Assembly (NCBI GenBank): GCA_963769435.1
Contig: CAVYLN010000002.1
Location: 62,001-126,000 of the forward strand
Direction: 5' to 3'
From: JADKAV01 sp963769435
GTDB taxonomy: Bacteria > Actinomycetota > Actinomycetes > S36-B12 > UBA10799
DNA: 64,000 nucleotides
The notes beneath the pieces were generated by a model. That model was given only the letters and a program-made list of their open reading frames with translations. It did no database searches and had not been told where the DNA came from. A program made the translations under genes and the position numbers. Positions 7,673-17,817 of this stretch are shown here, piece after piece. Each line of letters opens with the position of its first letter. Positions within the stretch are counted from its first letter, which is position 1.

Positions 7673-8847
7673 TGCTGACTCCGAAGTGGCACACCCTTGG
7701 TCCATACCTGTCTGATCAGGTCCACGCCGGGGCGGTAGGCCAGATGCACATGCGTTGGTGCATCCAGCAGCAGCAGGTCCGCCGTCCCACCCACATCCAC
7801 GCGCCCGACGTCGTCACGCCGCAGCGCCGCTGCCCCGCCAACCGTGGCTGCGGTCACCGCCTCGGCCACAGTCATGCGCATCTCGCGCACGGCCAGGGCG
7901 ATGCAGAGCGGCATCGACGTGGTGTAACTGGTTCCGGGATTGCAGTCCGTGGCCAAGGCCACGGTCACCCCGGCATCGATCAGGCGCCGGGCATCAGGGT
8001 ACGGAGAGCGCGTGGAGAACTCCGCACCTGGCAGCAGGGTCGCGACGGTGTGACTGTCGGCCAGTGCGGAGATGTCGGAGGCGTCCAAGTACGTGCAGTG
8101 ATCGGCCGATGCTGCTCCCACCTCCACCGCCAGCTGGACCCCAGGACCCGGCTGCAGTTGGTTCGCGTGTACCCGCGGGGTCAACCCGGCCCGAAGACCG
8201 GCTTGCAGGACCTCTCGCGACTCGTCGGCGTCGAAGGCCCCGCGGTCGCAGAACGCGTCGATCCATCGCGCTGAGTCCTTGCAGGCATCGAGCATCGGGC
8301 CGCAGACCAGATCCACGTATCCACGTCGATCTCCGGAGAACTCCGCCGGTACGACATGGGCGCCCAGGAACGTGACCTCCGAGGTGAACTCGCGGGCAAT
8401 GGCCACGCCGCGCCGTTCGTCGGCGATCGTCAGTCCGTAGCCGGACTTGATTTCGAACGTGGTGGCCCCGTTGCGACGCAGTTCCAGCACCAGCCGGCGC
8501 GTGTTGGCTGTCAGCAGCGGATCATCGGCCCCCCGCGTCGCCTCCACAGTCGTCCGGATACCCCCTGCCGCGTACGGAAGGCCCGCCATCCGCGCCGCGA
8601 ACTCCGCAGAACGATCGCCCGCGAACACGATGTGTGAGTGGCTGTCGACGAAGCCCGGGAGAACGGCCCCACCCCCGCAGTCGACCCTCGAGTCAGCGGG
8701 GGGCGCGTCTGCCTTCGCGCCGATCCACGCCACGCGGCCATCGGCGACCACAAGGCTCACGTCCCTGCGGATTCCGAGCTCACCAGCCACGTCAGGGTCG
8801 TTCGTCACCAACTCGCCGATGTTGTCCAGCAGCAACGCCTGTGCCAT
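7669..8847 (-). CDS. hutI: Imidazolonepropionase
   Basis: This is the third enzyme of histidine degradation and opens imidazolonepropionate to formiminoglutamate. The 392-residue amidohydrolase has the metal-binding HSH pair at residues 70 and 72 (FVDSHSH), the substrate-loop FEIKSGYGL, HANQLQPG, ADHCTYL and DCNPGTSYT, all diagnostic for HutI. It starts at an ATG immediately after the hutU stop and overlaps hutG by 4 bp, so hutU-hutI-hutG are one transcription unit. The frame is intact along its full family length. Confidence 0.96.
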   Translation of the reverse strand: MAQALLLDNIGELVTNDPDVAGELGIRRDVSLVVADGRVAWIGAKADAPPADSRVDCGGGAVLPGFVDSHSHIVFAGDRSAEFAARMAGLPYAAGGIRTTVEATRGADDPLLTANTRRLVLELRRNGATTFEIKSGYGLTIADERRGVAIAREFTSEVTFLGAHVVPAEFSGDRRGYVDLVCGPMLDACKDSARWIDAFCDRGAFDADESREVLQAGLRAGLTPRVHANQLQPGPGVQLAVEVGAASADHCTYLDASDISALADSHTVATLLPGAEFSTRSPYPDARRLIDAGVTVALATDCNPGTSYTTSMPLCIALAVREMRMTVAEAVTAATVGGAAALRRDDVGRVDVGGTADLLLLDAPTHVHLAYRPGVDLIRQVWTKGVPLRSQQ

Positions 8848-8848
8848 C

Positions 8849-10517
8849 TCAGCCTTCGCTCATCGGGATGCGCACACCAGAGTCCCGGGCGACGTCCACT
8901 GCCTCCGGATAGCCCGCGTCGACGTGGCGGATGACACCCATCCCTGGGTCATTGGTCAGCACCCTGCGCAACTTCTCCTCCGCCAGTGCTGACCCATCGG
9001 CCACCGACACCTGGCCGGCATGGATGGAGCGGCCGATGCCCACGCCACCTCCGTGGTGGATCGAAACCCATGACGCACCGGAGGCGGTGTTGACCAGCGC
9101 ATTGAGCAGGGGCCAGTCGGCGATCGCGTCACTGCCGTCGAGCATCGACTCCGTCTCCCGGTACGGGGAGGCCACGGACCCGCAGTCAAGGTGGTCGCGG
9201 CCGATGACGATGGGGGCAGAGATCTCGCCCGATGCGACCATTTCGTTGAAACGGACCCCGGCCTTGTCGCGTTCCCCGTAGCCCAGCCAGCAGATGCGGG
9301 CAGGCAACCCCTGGAAGGCGACGCGTTCCTGAGCAGCATGAATCCACCGACCGAGCGCATCGTTGTCGGGGAACAGTTCCAGCACGGCACGATCCGTCGC
9401 GGCGATGTCGCGGGGGTCCCCGGACAGCGCCGCCCATCGGAACGGGCCCTTCCCCTCGCAGAACAACGGCCTGATGTAGGCGGGGACGAAGCCCGGGAAG
9501 TCGAAGGCCCGCTCGAACCCTCCCGCCAGCGCCTCGCTGCGGATCGAGTTCCCGTAGTCGAACACCTCAGCGCCTGCGTCCATGAATCCGACCATCGCCT
9601 CCACATGACGGGCCATCGACTCCCGCGCCCGGTCGGTGAACGCCTCCGGATCCCTGGCTGCCTCGGCGTGCCAGTCCTCGAAAGAGATGCCGATCGGCAA
9701 GTAGGAAAGCGGATCGTGCGCCGAGGTCTGGTCGGTGACGATGTCGACCGCCACTGCGCGACGCAGCAGTTCGGGAACCACCTCTGCCGCGTTGCCGACG
9801 AGTCCGACACTCCAGCCCCGCCGTTCACGCTTGGCTGCCAACGCAGCATCCACCGCCGTGTCCAGGTCGTCGGTCCACTCATCGAGGTAGCGATCCTTGA
9901 CCCTCCGGGCCAGCCTGGAAGCGTCCACATCCACGATCAGGCACGCGCCGCTGTTGAGTGTGACTGCCAGGGGCTGCGCGCCACCCATCCCGCCGCAGCC
10001 TGCGGTGAGTGTCAGAGTTCCGGCAAGAGAACCCCGGAAGTGTTTCTCCCCCACCGCCGCGAAGGTCTCATAGGTCCCCTGCAGGATCCCCTGTGTCCCG
10101 ATGTAGATCCATGAGCCGGCTGTCATCTGCCCGTACATCGTCAGTCCCAGAGCCTCCAACCTGCGGAACTCCGGCCAATTGGCCCAGTCCCCGACCAGGT
10201 TCGAGTTGGCGATCAGAACCCGTGGCGCCCACTCGTGGGTGCGCATCACACCCACGGGTCTGCCCGACTGAACCAGCATCGTCTCGTCATCGGCAAGCGT
10301 CTCCAGCGTGCGCATGAGTGCCGTGAAACTACCCCAATCACGCGCCGCTCGACCCGGTCCCGCCGTAGACGACGAGTTCGTCGGGGTTCTCAGCGACCTC
10401 GGGGTCGAGGTTGTTGGCCAGCATCCGCATCGCGGCTTCCTGGGGCCAGCCGACTGCGGTCCTCGTGGTGCCGCGCGCTGCCCTGACAGACCTGGGCGTA
10501 CCAAGTTCGTGAGTCAT
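8849..10517 (-). CDS. hutU: Urocanate hydratase, interrupted by one frame break
   Basis: Urocanase converts urocanate to imidazolonepropionate using tightly bound NAD. The body carries MTAGSWIYIGTQGI, LTAGCGGMGGAQPL and DYGNSIRSEA, all urocanase hallmarks. The true N-terminus, MTHELGTPRS ... ANNLDPEVAENPDELVVYGGTG, starts at the ATG at 10517 behind AGGATGG, but lies in a different frame from the rest. Removing one base near 10352 (an extra T in GGG-T-CGA on the coding strand) rejoins them as GGTGRAARDWGS and gives a normal 555-residue enzyme. The open frame that begins at 10504 has a nonsense N-terminus. The gene is between hutH (28 bp upstream) and hutI (touching). Confidence 0.9.
10352..10352 (-). 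other. Probable one-base insertion in hutU
   Basis: With this base the 5' frame hits TGA after GGTGSSGA. Without it the reading continues as GGTGRAARDWGSFTA, the conserved urocanase sequence. Confidence 0.7.
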
Positions 10518-10545
10518 CGTGCCATCCTCGTCATCCTCATCCGTT

Positions 10546-12088
10546 TCAGTCGAGCCCGCCGACCGCCGCCTCGACGGCGCGCAGAACTGCCCCCGACGCC
10601 ACCAGCGCCACCGTTGCCTCGATCTGCTCGCCTACCACTTCGTCCGGACCCGGACCGGTCACAATGGTCCGCAGCGCTGCCAGCGCGGCACCTGTTCCCT
10701 TTGCGGGACGCAGCGGGGCGCGCAGATCCAACGCGCGTGCCGCGACAAGCAACTCGATCGCGAGCACTCTTCGAAGCCCATCGATCGCCTCCCGCAGTTT
10801 GAGCCCAGCCGCCCACCCCATGGAGACGTGATCCTCCTGCATCGCGGAACTGGGGATCGAGTCGACGCTGGCCGGTGTGGCCAGCCGCTTGAGAGTGGAC
10901 ACGATGCCTGCCGCGGCGTACTGAGCGATCATGTAGCCGGAATCGACGCCGACCTCGTGGCCGAGGAACGGGGGCAACCCTTGCGACCTTGTCCGGTCGA
11001 GCATCCGATCGGTGCGGCGCTCGGAGATCGAGGCGAGATCGGCCACCGCCACCGCGAGGAAGTCCAGGACGTACCCCACGGGTGCGCCGTGGAAATTCCC
11101 GTTCGACTCGACCCGTCCGGCTGATAGCACCACGGGGTTGTCGATGGTCGCGGCGAATTCGCGCTCTGCAACCGTCCGGGCATGCGACATGGTGTCCCTG
11201 ACCGCACCTGCGACCTGCGGGGAGCAGCGCAGCGAGTACGCGTCCTGTACAAGGTGTTCGGCGTCCGCACGGTGACTGGCCACGATCGCAGAACCGTCAG
11301 AGCACCCGTCGGATGTTGCGTGCCGATTGCGCCTGGCCCGGGTGGGGCCGCAGCGCGACGAGGTCCTCGGCGAAGACCTTGTCCGTGCCCAGCAGCGCCT
11401 CGACCGTCATTGCCGTCGTCAGATCAGAGAGGCGGACAAGATCGGTCAGATCCCGGATGGCCAGGGCGAGCATCCCGAGCATGCCGTCGGTGCCGTTGAT
11501 GAGGGCCAGGCCTTCCTTCTCGCCGAGCACGAGTGGCTCGATCCCCGAATCGGCCAGGGCCTGCGCGGCGGGGATCAGGCCGGTCTCAGTTCGCACCCAT
11601 CCCTCCCCCATCGCTGCGAGCGCGACGTGAGCCAGTGGCGCAAGGTCGCCGCTGCACCCGAGTGACCCATAGATGTGTACCGCGGGAACTATGCCCGCAT
11701 TGAGCATTCGGGCGAGGGTATCCACAACGACGGGTCGCACGCCGGTGAGGCCACTGGCCAGAGTCTTGAGCCGGAGCAGGATCATTGCCCGTACGACCTC
11801 ATCGTCCACGCACGGGCCTGTCCCCGCGGCATGACTGCGGATCAGGCTCACCTGCAGCGCGGCCCTGCGTTCCGGCGGGATGGACACGGTCGCCAGGGCC
11901 CCGAACCCGGTTGAGATTCCGTACACCGGCTCGTCCGACCCCGCGAGTTCCTCGACGATCTCTCGCCCCCGCGCCACCCGCTCGACCACGGCCTGATCCA
12001 CCTCGACCCGTCCTCCGTCGCGCGCCACCGCCAACACGTCATCGAGACACAAGCTGTCGAGTCGATGAGTCTGCGGCGCCTGCTTCAT
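10546..12088 (-). CDS. hutH: Histidine ammonia-lyase, interrupted by one frame break
   Basis: The enzyme deaminates L-histidine to urocanate. The first part (12088 to about 11300) contains the MIO-prosthetic-group site as LGCSGDLAPLAH (CSG rather than ASG, a variant I recall from streptomycete HutH) and GSLG, and ends ARNIRRVL followed by TGA. The second part resumes one frame away with DGSAIVASHR, VQDAYSLRC, NGNFHGAPVGY and PSSAMQEDHVSM. Deleting one T (plus-strand base 11299) joins them into 513 residues, the family length. It is the first gene of the hut operon, starting at an ATG at 12088. As printed, the sequence would truncate the enzyme before essential residues. Confidence 0.9.
11299..11299 (-). 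other. Probable one-base insertion in hutH
   Basis: CTC-TGA-CGG on the coding strand reads VL-stop; without the T it reads VLDGSAIVASHR, matching histidine ammonia-lyases. Confidence 0.7.
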
Positions 12089-12273
12089 GCCCGCATTGAA
12101 TCAGTGGGAGCACGATCAACGCCGGATATGTCCGCCTCGAGTACGACGCTGTTCAGGAGTTGTGGGTGTCCAAGGACCGACTGCGAGGTTGTCCACAGTT
12201 TCTGTTCGGGCCCGGGTTTTGTCGTACGTGCGTTCTAGTCTGGGGGTGGTTGATCAGGAAGGGGGTGGACGGG

Positions 12274-13511
12274 ATGGACGGGTTCTTCGAGGTTTCGATG
12301 GCAGCACGGCGGCGGGCGAAGATCCGCGCCTCGCTACCCACCGACCCGCCGGAGCAGCTGGTCGACCAGGTGGCGGCCGCGACTCGGCGCTCTGCCGGAT
12401 CCGGAGGTGCTGTGTGCCGAGGAACGGGCCGCGGCGATGACCGCGGTCGCGACCGCGCTGAACCAGATCCACGCCTATCTGAGCGATCTGGCCGATACCG
12501 CCGATGCCCAGGGGGATTCGCGGGTGTTGCGGGCCGGGACCACCAGCACCCTGCTCGCCACCACCACCGGCAGCCACGCCGGCGGTCGGGGCCGGGATCG
12601 TCCACACCGCCCAGAAACTACGCGACCTGCCCGAAGTCGCCGACGCCTACCGGAAAGGCCAGATCTCCGGGATGCACGTGCGCGCGATCCTGGACCACGC
12701 CGACCACATCACCGACTTCGCCGCCCGACAAGGCGCAGTGGTCGCGCTGGCCGCCGCGACCGACCCCCGGGAAGTGGGCAGGATCCTGCAGGTCATCGCC
12801 GACAACGACACCGACGGCCAGCACCCCACCTTGTCCTATGCCGCGCAACGTGACCGCCGTTCCGCGCGGCTGTCGGCGGGCCCCAACGGCATGTGGCGAC
12901 TCACCGCCCTACTGGATGAGACCACCGGCGCGGTCCTCGCCGACGCCCTGGCCGCAGCCACCGCCGGCAGTGATGACACCGGGGACACCCTGCCCCAACG
13001 CCGCGCCGACGCCCTGACCGACCTGATCGACGCCGGACACACCACCACCCGCCCACTCGGGGTGTCGGCGGTCAGCATCCTGATCGACGTCGAACACCTG
13101 CCCGACGGTGCTGGTGCCCGACTACCCGACGGCACCCCGATCCTGCCCAACGACTTCGACTACTACAGCTGCGCGGCCGTGTGCTCGATCATCTTCGGCG
13201 TCCACCGCGACGACACCTTCCTCCCGCTAGCGTTGGGCCGCACCAAACGCCGCGCCACCGCCGCGCAATGGGCCGCCCTGATCGCCCGCGACCACGGCTG
13301 CATCCGCTGCGGCCGCCCACCCCGCTACTGCCAAGCCCACCACATCCACCACTGGAAACACGGCGGCACCACCGACCTGGCAAACCTCACCCTCTTGTGC
13401 TCCAGATGCCACCACGACCTCCACCACGGCCGGTACACCATCACCATGAACCAAGGCGTCCCCCACATCACCCCCACCACCACCCGCGCACCACCAGCCA
13501 AAACCGCATGA
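12274..13511 (+). CDS. DUF222/HNH endonuclease-domain protein, two frame breaks
   Basis: This is a member of the actinobacterial family with an N-terminal DUF222 helical region and a C-terminal HNH nuclease domain (CIRCGRPPRYCQAHHIHH, then CSRCHHDLHHG; zinc cysteines and catalytic histidines present). Its cellular role is unknown, and copies are often scattered and sequence-diverse. The ATG at 12274 follows GGAAGGGGG. Three frames must be joined: the break near 12385 (TRRSAG versus GALPDPEVLCAEE) and the break near 12584 (SHAGGRG versus GVGAGIVHTAQ) are each cured by removing one base, giving about 411 residues. Being a dispensable family it could be a real pseudogene, but the pattern matches the other indels in this window. 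Confidence 0.8.
12385..12385 (+). other. Probable one-base insertion in the HNH gene (first)
   Basis: Omitting this C turns ATRRSAG into ATGALPDPEVLCAEE, continuous with the next open frame. Confidence 0.6.
12584..12584 (+). other. Probable one-base insertion in the HNH gene (second)
   Basis: Omitting this G turns SHAGGRGRD into SHAGVGAGIVHTAQKL, continuous with the HNH-bearing frame. Confidence 0.6.
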
Positions 13512-13627
13512 CGGCAGGGCCGGATGCAACAACTAGGTGAGGTTCGGCGACTTCACCGGCGAGTACGTGGTCGTGCGCTGCGCCGCCCGCCGCTCGTACC
13601 CCATCTAGACGGCCCGGGTTCTGCGTC

Positions 13628-14983
13628 TCAGGTAGTCGTGGGGACGTGGGGACATTCGCTGTCCACGGTCTTTGGCCGGGTGTGAAGGCTCCCGTCCCAC
13701 GAGACGACGGCGATATCCGAACCGGCATCTGCCAGGTACGCGGGATGGTCACCCGCGTACCAGTCGGAGACCGCGCTGACCGTGAGGCCGTCGACATCGA
13801 CCACGGAACCGATGCTGAACAGGGACGCGGTCTCCGCGATGGCTTCGTGCCCCCCAGCGCGGATCACCACGGGAACGCCGGCCGCCAGCGCCCGCGCGGT
13901 GATCGACACCGCAACGTTGTCCAACTCGTTACTAGCGACGGCGACCACCGCCAGGCTCTTGTCCACGTTGAGTTTCTGCATCGTCCGGCGCATCCCACCG
14001 TCCCCGATGAGAACCGGGATATCGGCAGCGCGCGCGATGGGAAGGTTGGGGCAGGCGTGCGACCTTTCCAGAGCGATGACCGCCAGACCCTGTGCTTTGA
14101 GTTCCTGGCACAGGCGGAACCCAACCTGCCCCAGCCCCACCACGATGACGTGTCCGGAGCGTGGCATGGCGCGACGGCCCAAGAGCCCGACGTATCGACC
14201 GGAGAGGAGATGTTCCACCATCCCCGCGGTGAACACGGCAAGGAAGATGATGGCGGCCAGCATCGCTGCGATGGTGAAGACCTGGTACCAGGGGTATCCC
14301 TCGGTGTCGGGCGCTGGCCCCACCGTCGAGAGGACGGCCACCGCCTCGGACGCTGAGGTCAGGAAACTCTTGTGCTTGAAGGCCATCAGCAGGAACGTGT
14401 CGATGACAATGATCGCGAGCATCCCGATCAGTCCCGTGAGCAGAATCGCCGAGTTGCCGTCGTGCGGGCGCAACTGCCCCCTGAGGAGGCCGATCAGTCC
14501 TGATCGACGCATACGGTCGGGGACCTGGAATGAACCCACCTCAAGGAAGCCGTTCGACTTGCGCACCGCACTTCGCCTGTTGTCGCCTGGACCGCCTCCC
14601 CCCGCTGAGCCTCCCAAGGCGGGACCGATGGCCAGCACCTGTGGCCCCATGACGGCTCCCAGCAGAGTGGGCAGTGCGGCGTCAGCTGGAGAGATGATCG
14701 TCACGCCCGGAACCACGGCGCGGATCTGCTGGGCGGCGGTCCGGTCGAAGAGTGCGACGTAGATTCGCAAACCAGGCCTGATGTGCTCGACCGCCAGTAC
14801 ATAACGAATCGCCTCGGTGTCGTCATGCAACAGGACCGCCACAGCATCTATCTGCTGGCCGAGCGCGGCCGCCAGTTCCTTGTCTCCGGCTCTGCGAAGA
14901 TGGTTGACGGCGTGCCCCTCCGCAGTCAGTTGCCGGCAGGCACGACCCGCAAGTGACCCATCGCCGATCACGACCAGAGACAT
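13628..14983 (-). CDS. RCK-TM-TM-RCK cation-channel-like NAD-binding protein
   Basis: The ATG at 14983 begins MSLVVIGDGSLAG, a Rossmann GxGxxG-type start of a TrkA-N/RCK domain (residues 1-110). After a glycine-rich linker come two hydrophobic segments, about residues 184-205 (AILLTGLIGMLAIIVIDTFLL) and 235-260 (FTIAAMLAAIIFLAVFTAG). Between them is a re-entrant-like stretch SEAVAVLSTVGPAPDTEG. A second TrkA-N domain starts VIVVGLGQVGFRL at about 280 and runs to the end (451 residues). This resembles a two-TM potassium channel subunit with an extra N-terminal RCK, but the filter reads TVGPAP rather than TVGYGD. A regulatory or non-selective role is possible. No obvious operon partner. Confidence 0.75.
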   Translation of the reverse strand: MSLVVIGDGSLAGRACRQLTAEGHAVNHLRRAGDKELAAALGQQIDAVAVLLHDDTEAIRYVLAVEHIRPGLRIYVALFDRTAAQQIRAVVPGVTIISPADAALPTLLGAVMGPQVLAIGPALGGSAGGGGPGDNRRSAVRKSNGFLEVGSFQVPDRMRRSGLIGLLRGQLRPHDGNSAILLTGLIGMLAIIVIDTFLLMAFKHKSFLTSASEAVAVLSTVGPAPDTEGYPWYQVFTIAAMLAAIIFLAVFTAGMVEHLLSGRYVGLLGRRAMPRSGHVIVVGLGQVGFRLCQELKAQGLAVIALERSHACPNLPIARAADIPVLIGDGGMRRTMQKLNVDKSLAVVAVASNELDNVAVSITARALAAGVPVVIRAGGHEAIAETASLFSIGSVVDVDGLTVSAVSDWYAGDHPAYLADAGSDIAVVSWDGSLHTRPKTVDSECPHVPTTT

Positions 14984-15041
14984 GCGCCCATTGTGGTGTC
15001 TCGCGCCCAGACAGTGGGGCGAATTGCCGACGAGCGCTCGA

Positions 15042-15821
15042 TCAGAGGACCTTGCCGAGGAAGTCCTGGAAACGTTTGCTCTTCGGGTTCGCCAGGATCT
15101 CGGTCGGTTCGCCAATCTCCGCCACGACGCCCTGGTCGATGAACGCCAGGATGTCACCGGCCTCGCGGGCGAACCCGATCTCGTGGGTGACCACGACCAT
15201 CGTCATGCCGCTCTTGGCCAGTTGCTGCATGACCTCCAGCACCTCACCCACCAACTCGGGGTCGAGGGCCGATGTCGGCTCGTCGAACAGCATCAGGTCC
15301 GGATCCATCGCGAGCGCCCGGGCGATCGCGACCCGCTGTTGCTGACCACCGGACAATTGCGAAGGGTAGCTGTCACCACGGTCGCCAAGACCGACCTTGC
15401 TCAGCAGTTCGATGGCCCGCTGTTTGGCAACCTTGCGGTTGTCGCGCCGAACCACCACCGGCCCCGCCATCACATTCTCGGCAGCCGTCTTGTGCGGGAA
15501 CAGATTGAAGCGCTGGAACACCATTCCGATGGACCGACGCTGTGCGGCCACCTCTCTGTCCCGCATCTCGTACAGCTTGCCGGAGCGCTGGTGGTATCCG
15601 ATCAGTTCCCCATCCACCGAAAGTCTGCCGGAATCGATCTTCTCCAGGTGGTTGATGCAGCGCAGGAACGTGGACTTGCCGCCCCCGGACGGGCCGACGA
15701 TGCACGCGACCTCTCCCGCTCGGACCTCGAGGTCGATGCCTCGAAGTACCTCATTGCGGCCATACGCCTTGTGTACGTTCTCGGCCAGTACTTTGATCGG
15801 CTTGTCCTGGGAGGTGGTCAT
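15042..15821 (-). CDS. Polar amino-acid ABC transporter, ATP-binding subunit (GlnQ type)
   Basis: The 259-residue ATPase has Walker A GPSGGGKST, the Q-loop region, signature LSGGQQQRVAIARAL, Walker B LMLFDEPTSALDPE and the H-loop VVTHE, with the close spacing seen in GlnQ/HisP-type import ATPases. It overlaps the permease gene start/stop as ATGA (permease stop at 15818-15820). It energises uptake of an amino acid, perhaps glutamate, glutamine or histidine; the nearby hut operon makes histidine conceivable but this is inference. Confidence 0.93.
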   Translation of the reverse strand: MTTSQDKPIKVLAENVHKAYGRNEVLRGIDLEVRAGEVACIVGPSGGGKSTFLRCINHLEKIDSGRLSVDGELIGYHQRSGKLYEMRDREVAAQRRSIGMVFQRFNLFPHKTAAENVMAGPVVVRRDNRKVAKQRAIELLSKVGLGDRGDSYPSQLSGGQQQRVAIARALAMDPDLMLFDEPTSALDPELVGEVLEVMQQLAKSGMTMVVVTHEIGFAREAGDILAFIDQGVVAEIGEPTEILANPKSKRFQDFLGKVL

Positions 15822-16750
15822 GCTGCACTTCCAATCCCGAAGCGACGCTTGATCTTCTGGATGGGGGTGGGCGGCAGGTTCCGCATGGCGCCCTTCGCGT
15901 AATAGCGCTCGATGTAGTACTGCCCCACCATGAGCACACTGGTCATCGCCAGGTACCAGATGCTGGCCATGATGGCCATCGGGAACGGCTGGAACAGACG
16001 GTTGCCCACAGCGCTGGCCTGGAAGAACAACTCCGTGGTCAGAGGTATCGCGATCACCAACGAGGTCGTCTTAAGCATCGAGATGGTTTCGTTGCCGGTC
16101 GGAGGGACGATGACCCGCATGGCCTGCGGCAACACGATGTGGCGCAGTGTCTGCAGTCTGCTGAAGCCGAGGGCGGTCGCGGCCTCCTCCTGGCCCTCGT
16201 CCACGCTCAGGATTCCGGCCCGCACGATCTCTGCCATGTAGGCGGCCTCGTTGAGACCCAGACCCAGCAGCGCCGCCACGAAAGCTGGGATCAGCGTCTT
16301 GGTGTCGAAGGTCAAGAACTCGGGACCGAAGGGAATGCCTACCGAGATGGTTGTGTACAGGGCGATGACGTTGGCCCACAGGAACAACTGCACATAGACC
16401 GGTGTCCCACGGAAAGCCCAGACGAACACCCACGCGCTGCCGCTCATCACCGGGTTCGGTGACAACCGCATGATCGCCAACAGCACACCGAGCGCAAGCC
16501 CGATGATCATCGACAGGAAGGTCAGCAGGATCGTGACCCCGACGCCCTTGACGATCGGCGGCGCGAAGATCCACTCACCGATGAGAGTCCAGCCCCAGTT
16601 GGGGTTGGTCAACAGACTGTGTACCAGCATGGCCGCGAAGACGGCCACGATGGCCACCCCGACCCAACGGCCGGGGTGGCGCACCGGTACGGCTTCGATC
16701 GGCGGCTTCTCGCGCGTCTGCGGCTGCTCCGTGGGATCAGCTGTGCTCAT
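15818..16750 (-). CDS. Polar amino-acid ABC transporter, permease
   Basis: The 310-residue membrane protein has a hydrophilic N-tail, several transmembrane segments and the HEAT/HisM-type permease signature AYMAEIVRAGILSVDEGQEEAATALG, with FRGTPVYVQLF earlier, typical of the His/Glu/Gln/Arg permease family. It is preceded by the substrate-binding protein gene (41 bp) and followed by the ATPase gene with overlap, so the three form one importer operon. As only one permease is present, it probably works as a homodimer. Confidence 0.93.
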   Translation of the reverse strand: MSTADPTEQPQTREKPPIEAVPVRHPGRWVGVAIVAVFAAMLVHSLLTNPNWGWTLIGEWIFAPPIVKGVGVTILLTFLSMIIGLALGVLLAIMRLSPNPVMSGSAWVFVWAFRGTPVYVQLFLWANVIALYTTISVGIPFGPEFLTFDTKTLIPAFVAALLGLGLNEAAYMAEIVRAGILSVDEGQEEAATALGFSRLQTLRHIVLPQAMRVIVPPTGNETISMLKTTSLVIAIPLTTELFFQASAVGNRLFQPFPMAIMASIWYLAMTSVLMVGQYYIERYYAKGAMRNLPPTPIQKIKRRFGIGSAA

Positions 16751-16791
16751 CGCGAAGCCTCTTCTCTGTCAGGACTGGTGGGTCGGACTGA

Positions 16792-17705
16792 TCAGCCTTC
16801 GACTGCGGGGTTCACCTCTGAGGTCGTGATGGCACCGTTGCCCACGCCCCACTCGTCGAGGATCTGCATGTAGGTTCCGTCGTCGATCAGCGACTGCACG
16901 GCCCCTTGAACGGCGGTGGCGAACTCGGTCTCCTCCTTGGGCACGACGATCCCGTAGGGAGCCGTCCCGTAGATCTCGCCGAGTTGCTCGAGCTGCGGCG
17001 CCTGCTGGATCGCGTACGCGACGACGGGGCTGTCAGCCAGCATCGCGTCGGCCTTGCCGCTCACAACGGCAGTAGTGGCCTCGGACTGCAGCGCGTACTG
17101 CTGGATGTCGATGGCGGCTTGGCCCTCGGCCTCACAGGTCTTGCTCTTGTCCTGGATGTCGGGGACCTGCACGGTGGCCTTCTGGACCGCGACGGTCTTG
17201 CCGCACGCGTTGTCGATCTCGACGCCTGCCGGGGTTGCCGCTCGGCAACGGCCCATCCGGTGCCCGCGTCGAAGTAGCTGATCATGTTGACCTGCTCCAG
17301 GCGATCCGGGTTGATGGTGAACGACGACATCGAGGCCGGCCACTTGCCGTTCTGGACGCCCACGATCAGCGAGTCGAAGCCCGCGTTCTCGAAGGACCCC
17401 TCGAGACCGAGCTTGGCCGCGATCGCCTTGCCCAGGTCGACGTCGAAACCGACGATCGTGCTGCCGTCGTCAGCGAAGAACTCGCTGGGGGCGTAGCTGG
17501 CGTCGGTGCCGAACGTCAACTTGCCGGTCGACTTGATGGCTTCAGGGACCTGCGCGGCCAGGGCGTCGTCGACCGTGACCGACGGAGCCCCGCTCGGCGG
17601 GGCGGACGTGTCGCCCGACCCCGAATCGCCACCACAGGCCGAAAGTGCAAGAGCACCGGCGAGGACGGCAACAGCCACCCGGCCGCTGCGAAGAAATGAG
17701 GACAT
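16792..17705 (-). CDS. Polar amino-acid ABC transporter, substrate-binding lipoprotein, one frame break
   Basis: The ATG at 17705 (GGGAG upstream) starts a lipoprotein signal with lipobox LSAC (MSSFLRSGRVAVAVLAGALA...). The first part has the SBP_bac_3 signature GTDASYAPSEF, FDVDLGKAIAAKLG and NMISYFDAGTGWAVAE. The second part, one frame away, continues TPAGVEIDNACGKTVAVQ ... IYGTAPYGIVVPKE. The junction is around 17235-17255, and one missing or two extra bases would restore an expected sequence of the type AEGNPAGVEIDNACG. The corrected protein is about 303 residues, normal for periplasmic-type amino-acid binding proteins. It is the first gene of the importer operon. Confidence 0.88.
17235..17255 (-). 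other. Frame break in the ABC substrate-binding protein
   Basis: Frame changes within GAGCGGCAACCCCGGCAGG on the coding strand between conserved GTGWAVAE and AGVEIDNACG. It lies next to C and G runs. Confidence 0.65.
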
Positions 17706-17817
17706 GGAAACTCCCAACGAAGAAGACTAGGGACCTACCATGGCACAAATCTGTAGGTTCATACGTGCGTTGGCGTGTGTTTTGCCCCAGATTCTGTGCA
17801 GGTGGCCCTCGGCAGCC

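Noticed and set aside
8849..10504. Urocanase start at 10504
   Set aside because: The N-terminal 50 residues in that frame do not resemble urocanase, whereas the 10517 frame encodes the canonical N-terminus.
13533..13611. Short open stretch GDFTGEYVVVRCAARRSYP between the HNH and RCK genes
   Set aside because: Too short and without a ribosome site; could be a gene remnant, but nothing supports a function.
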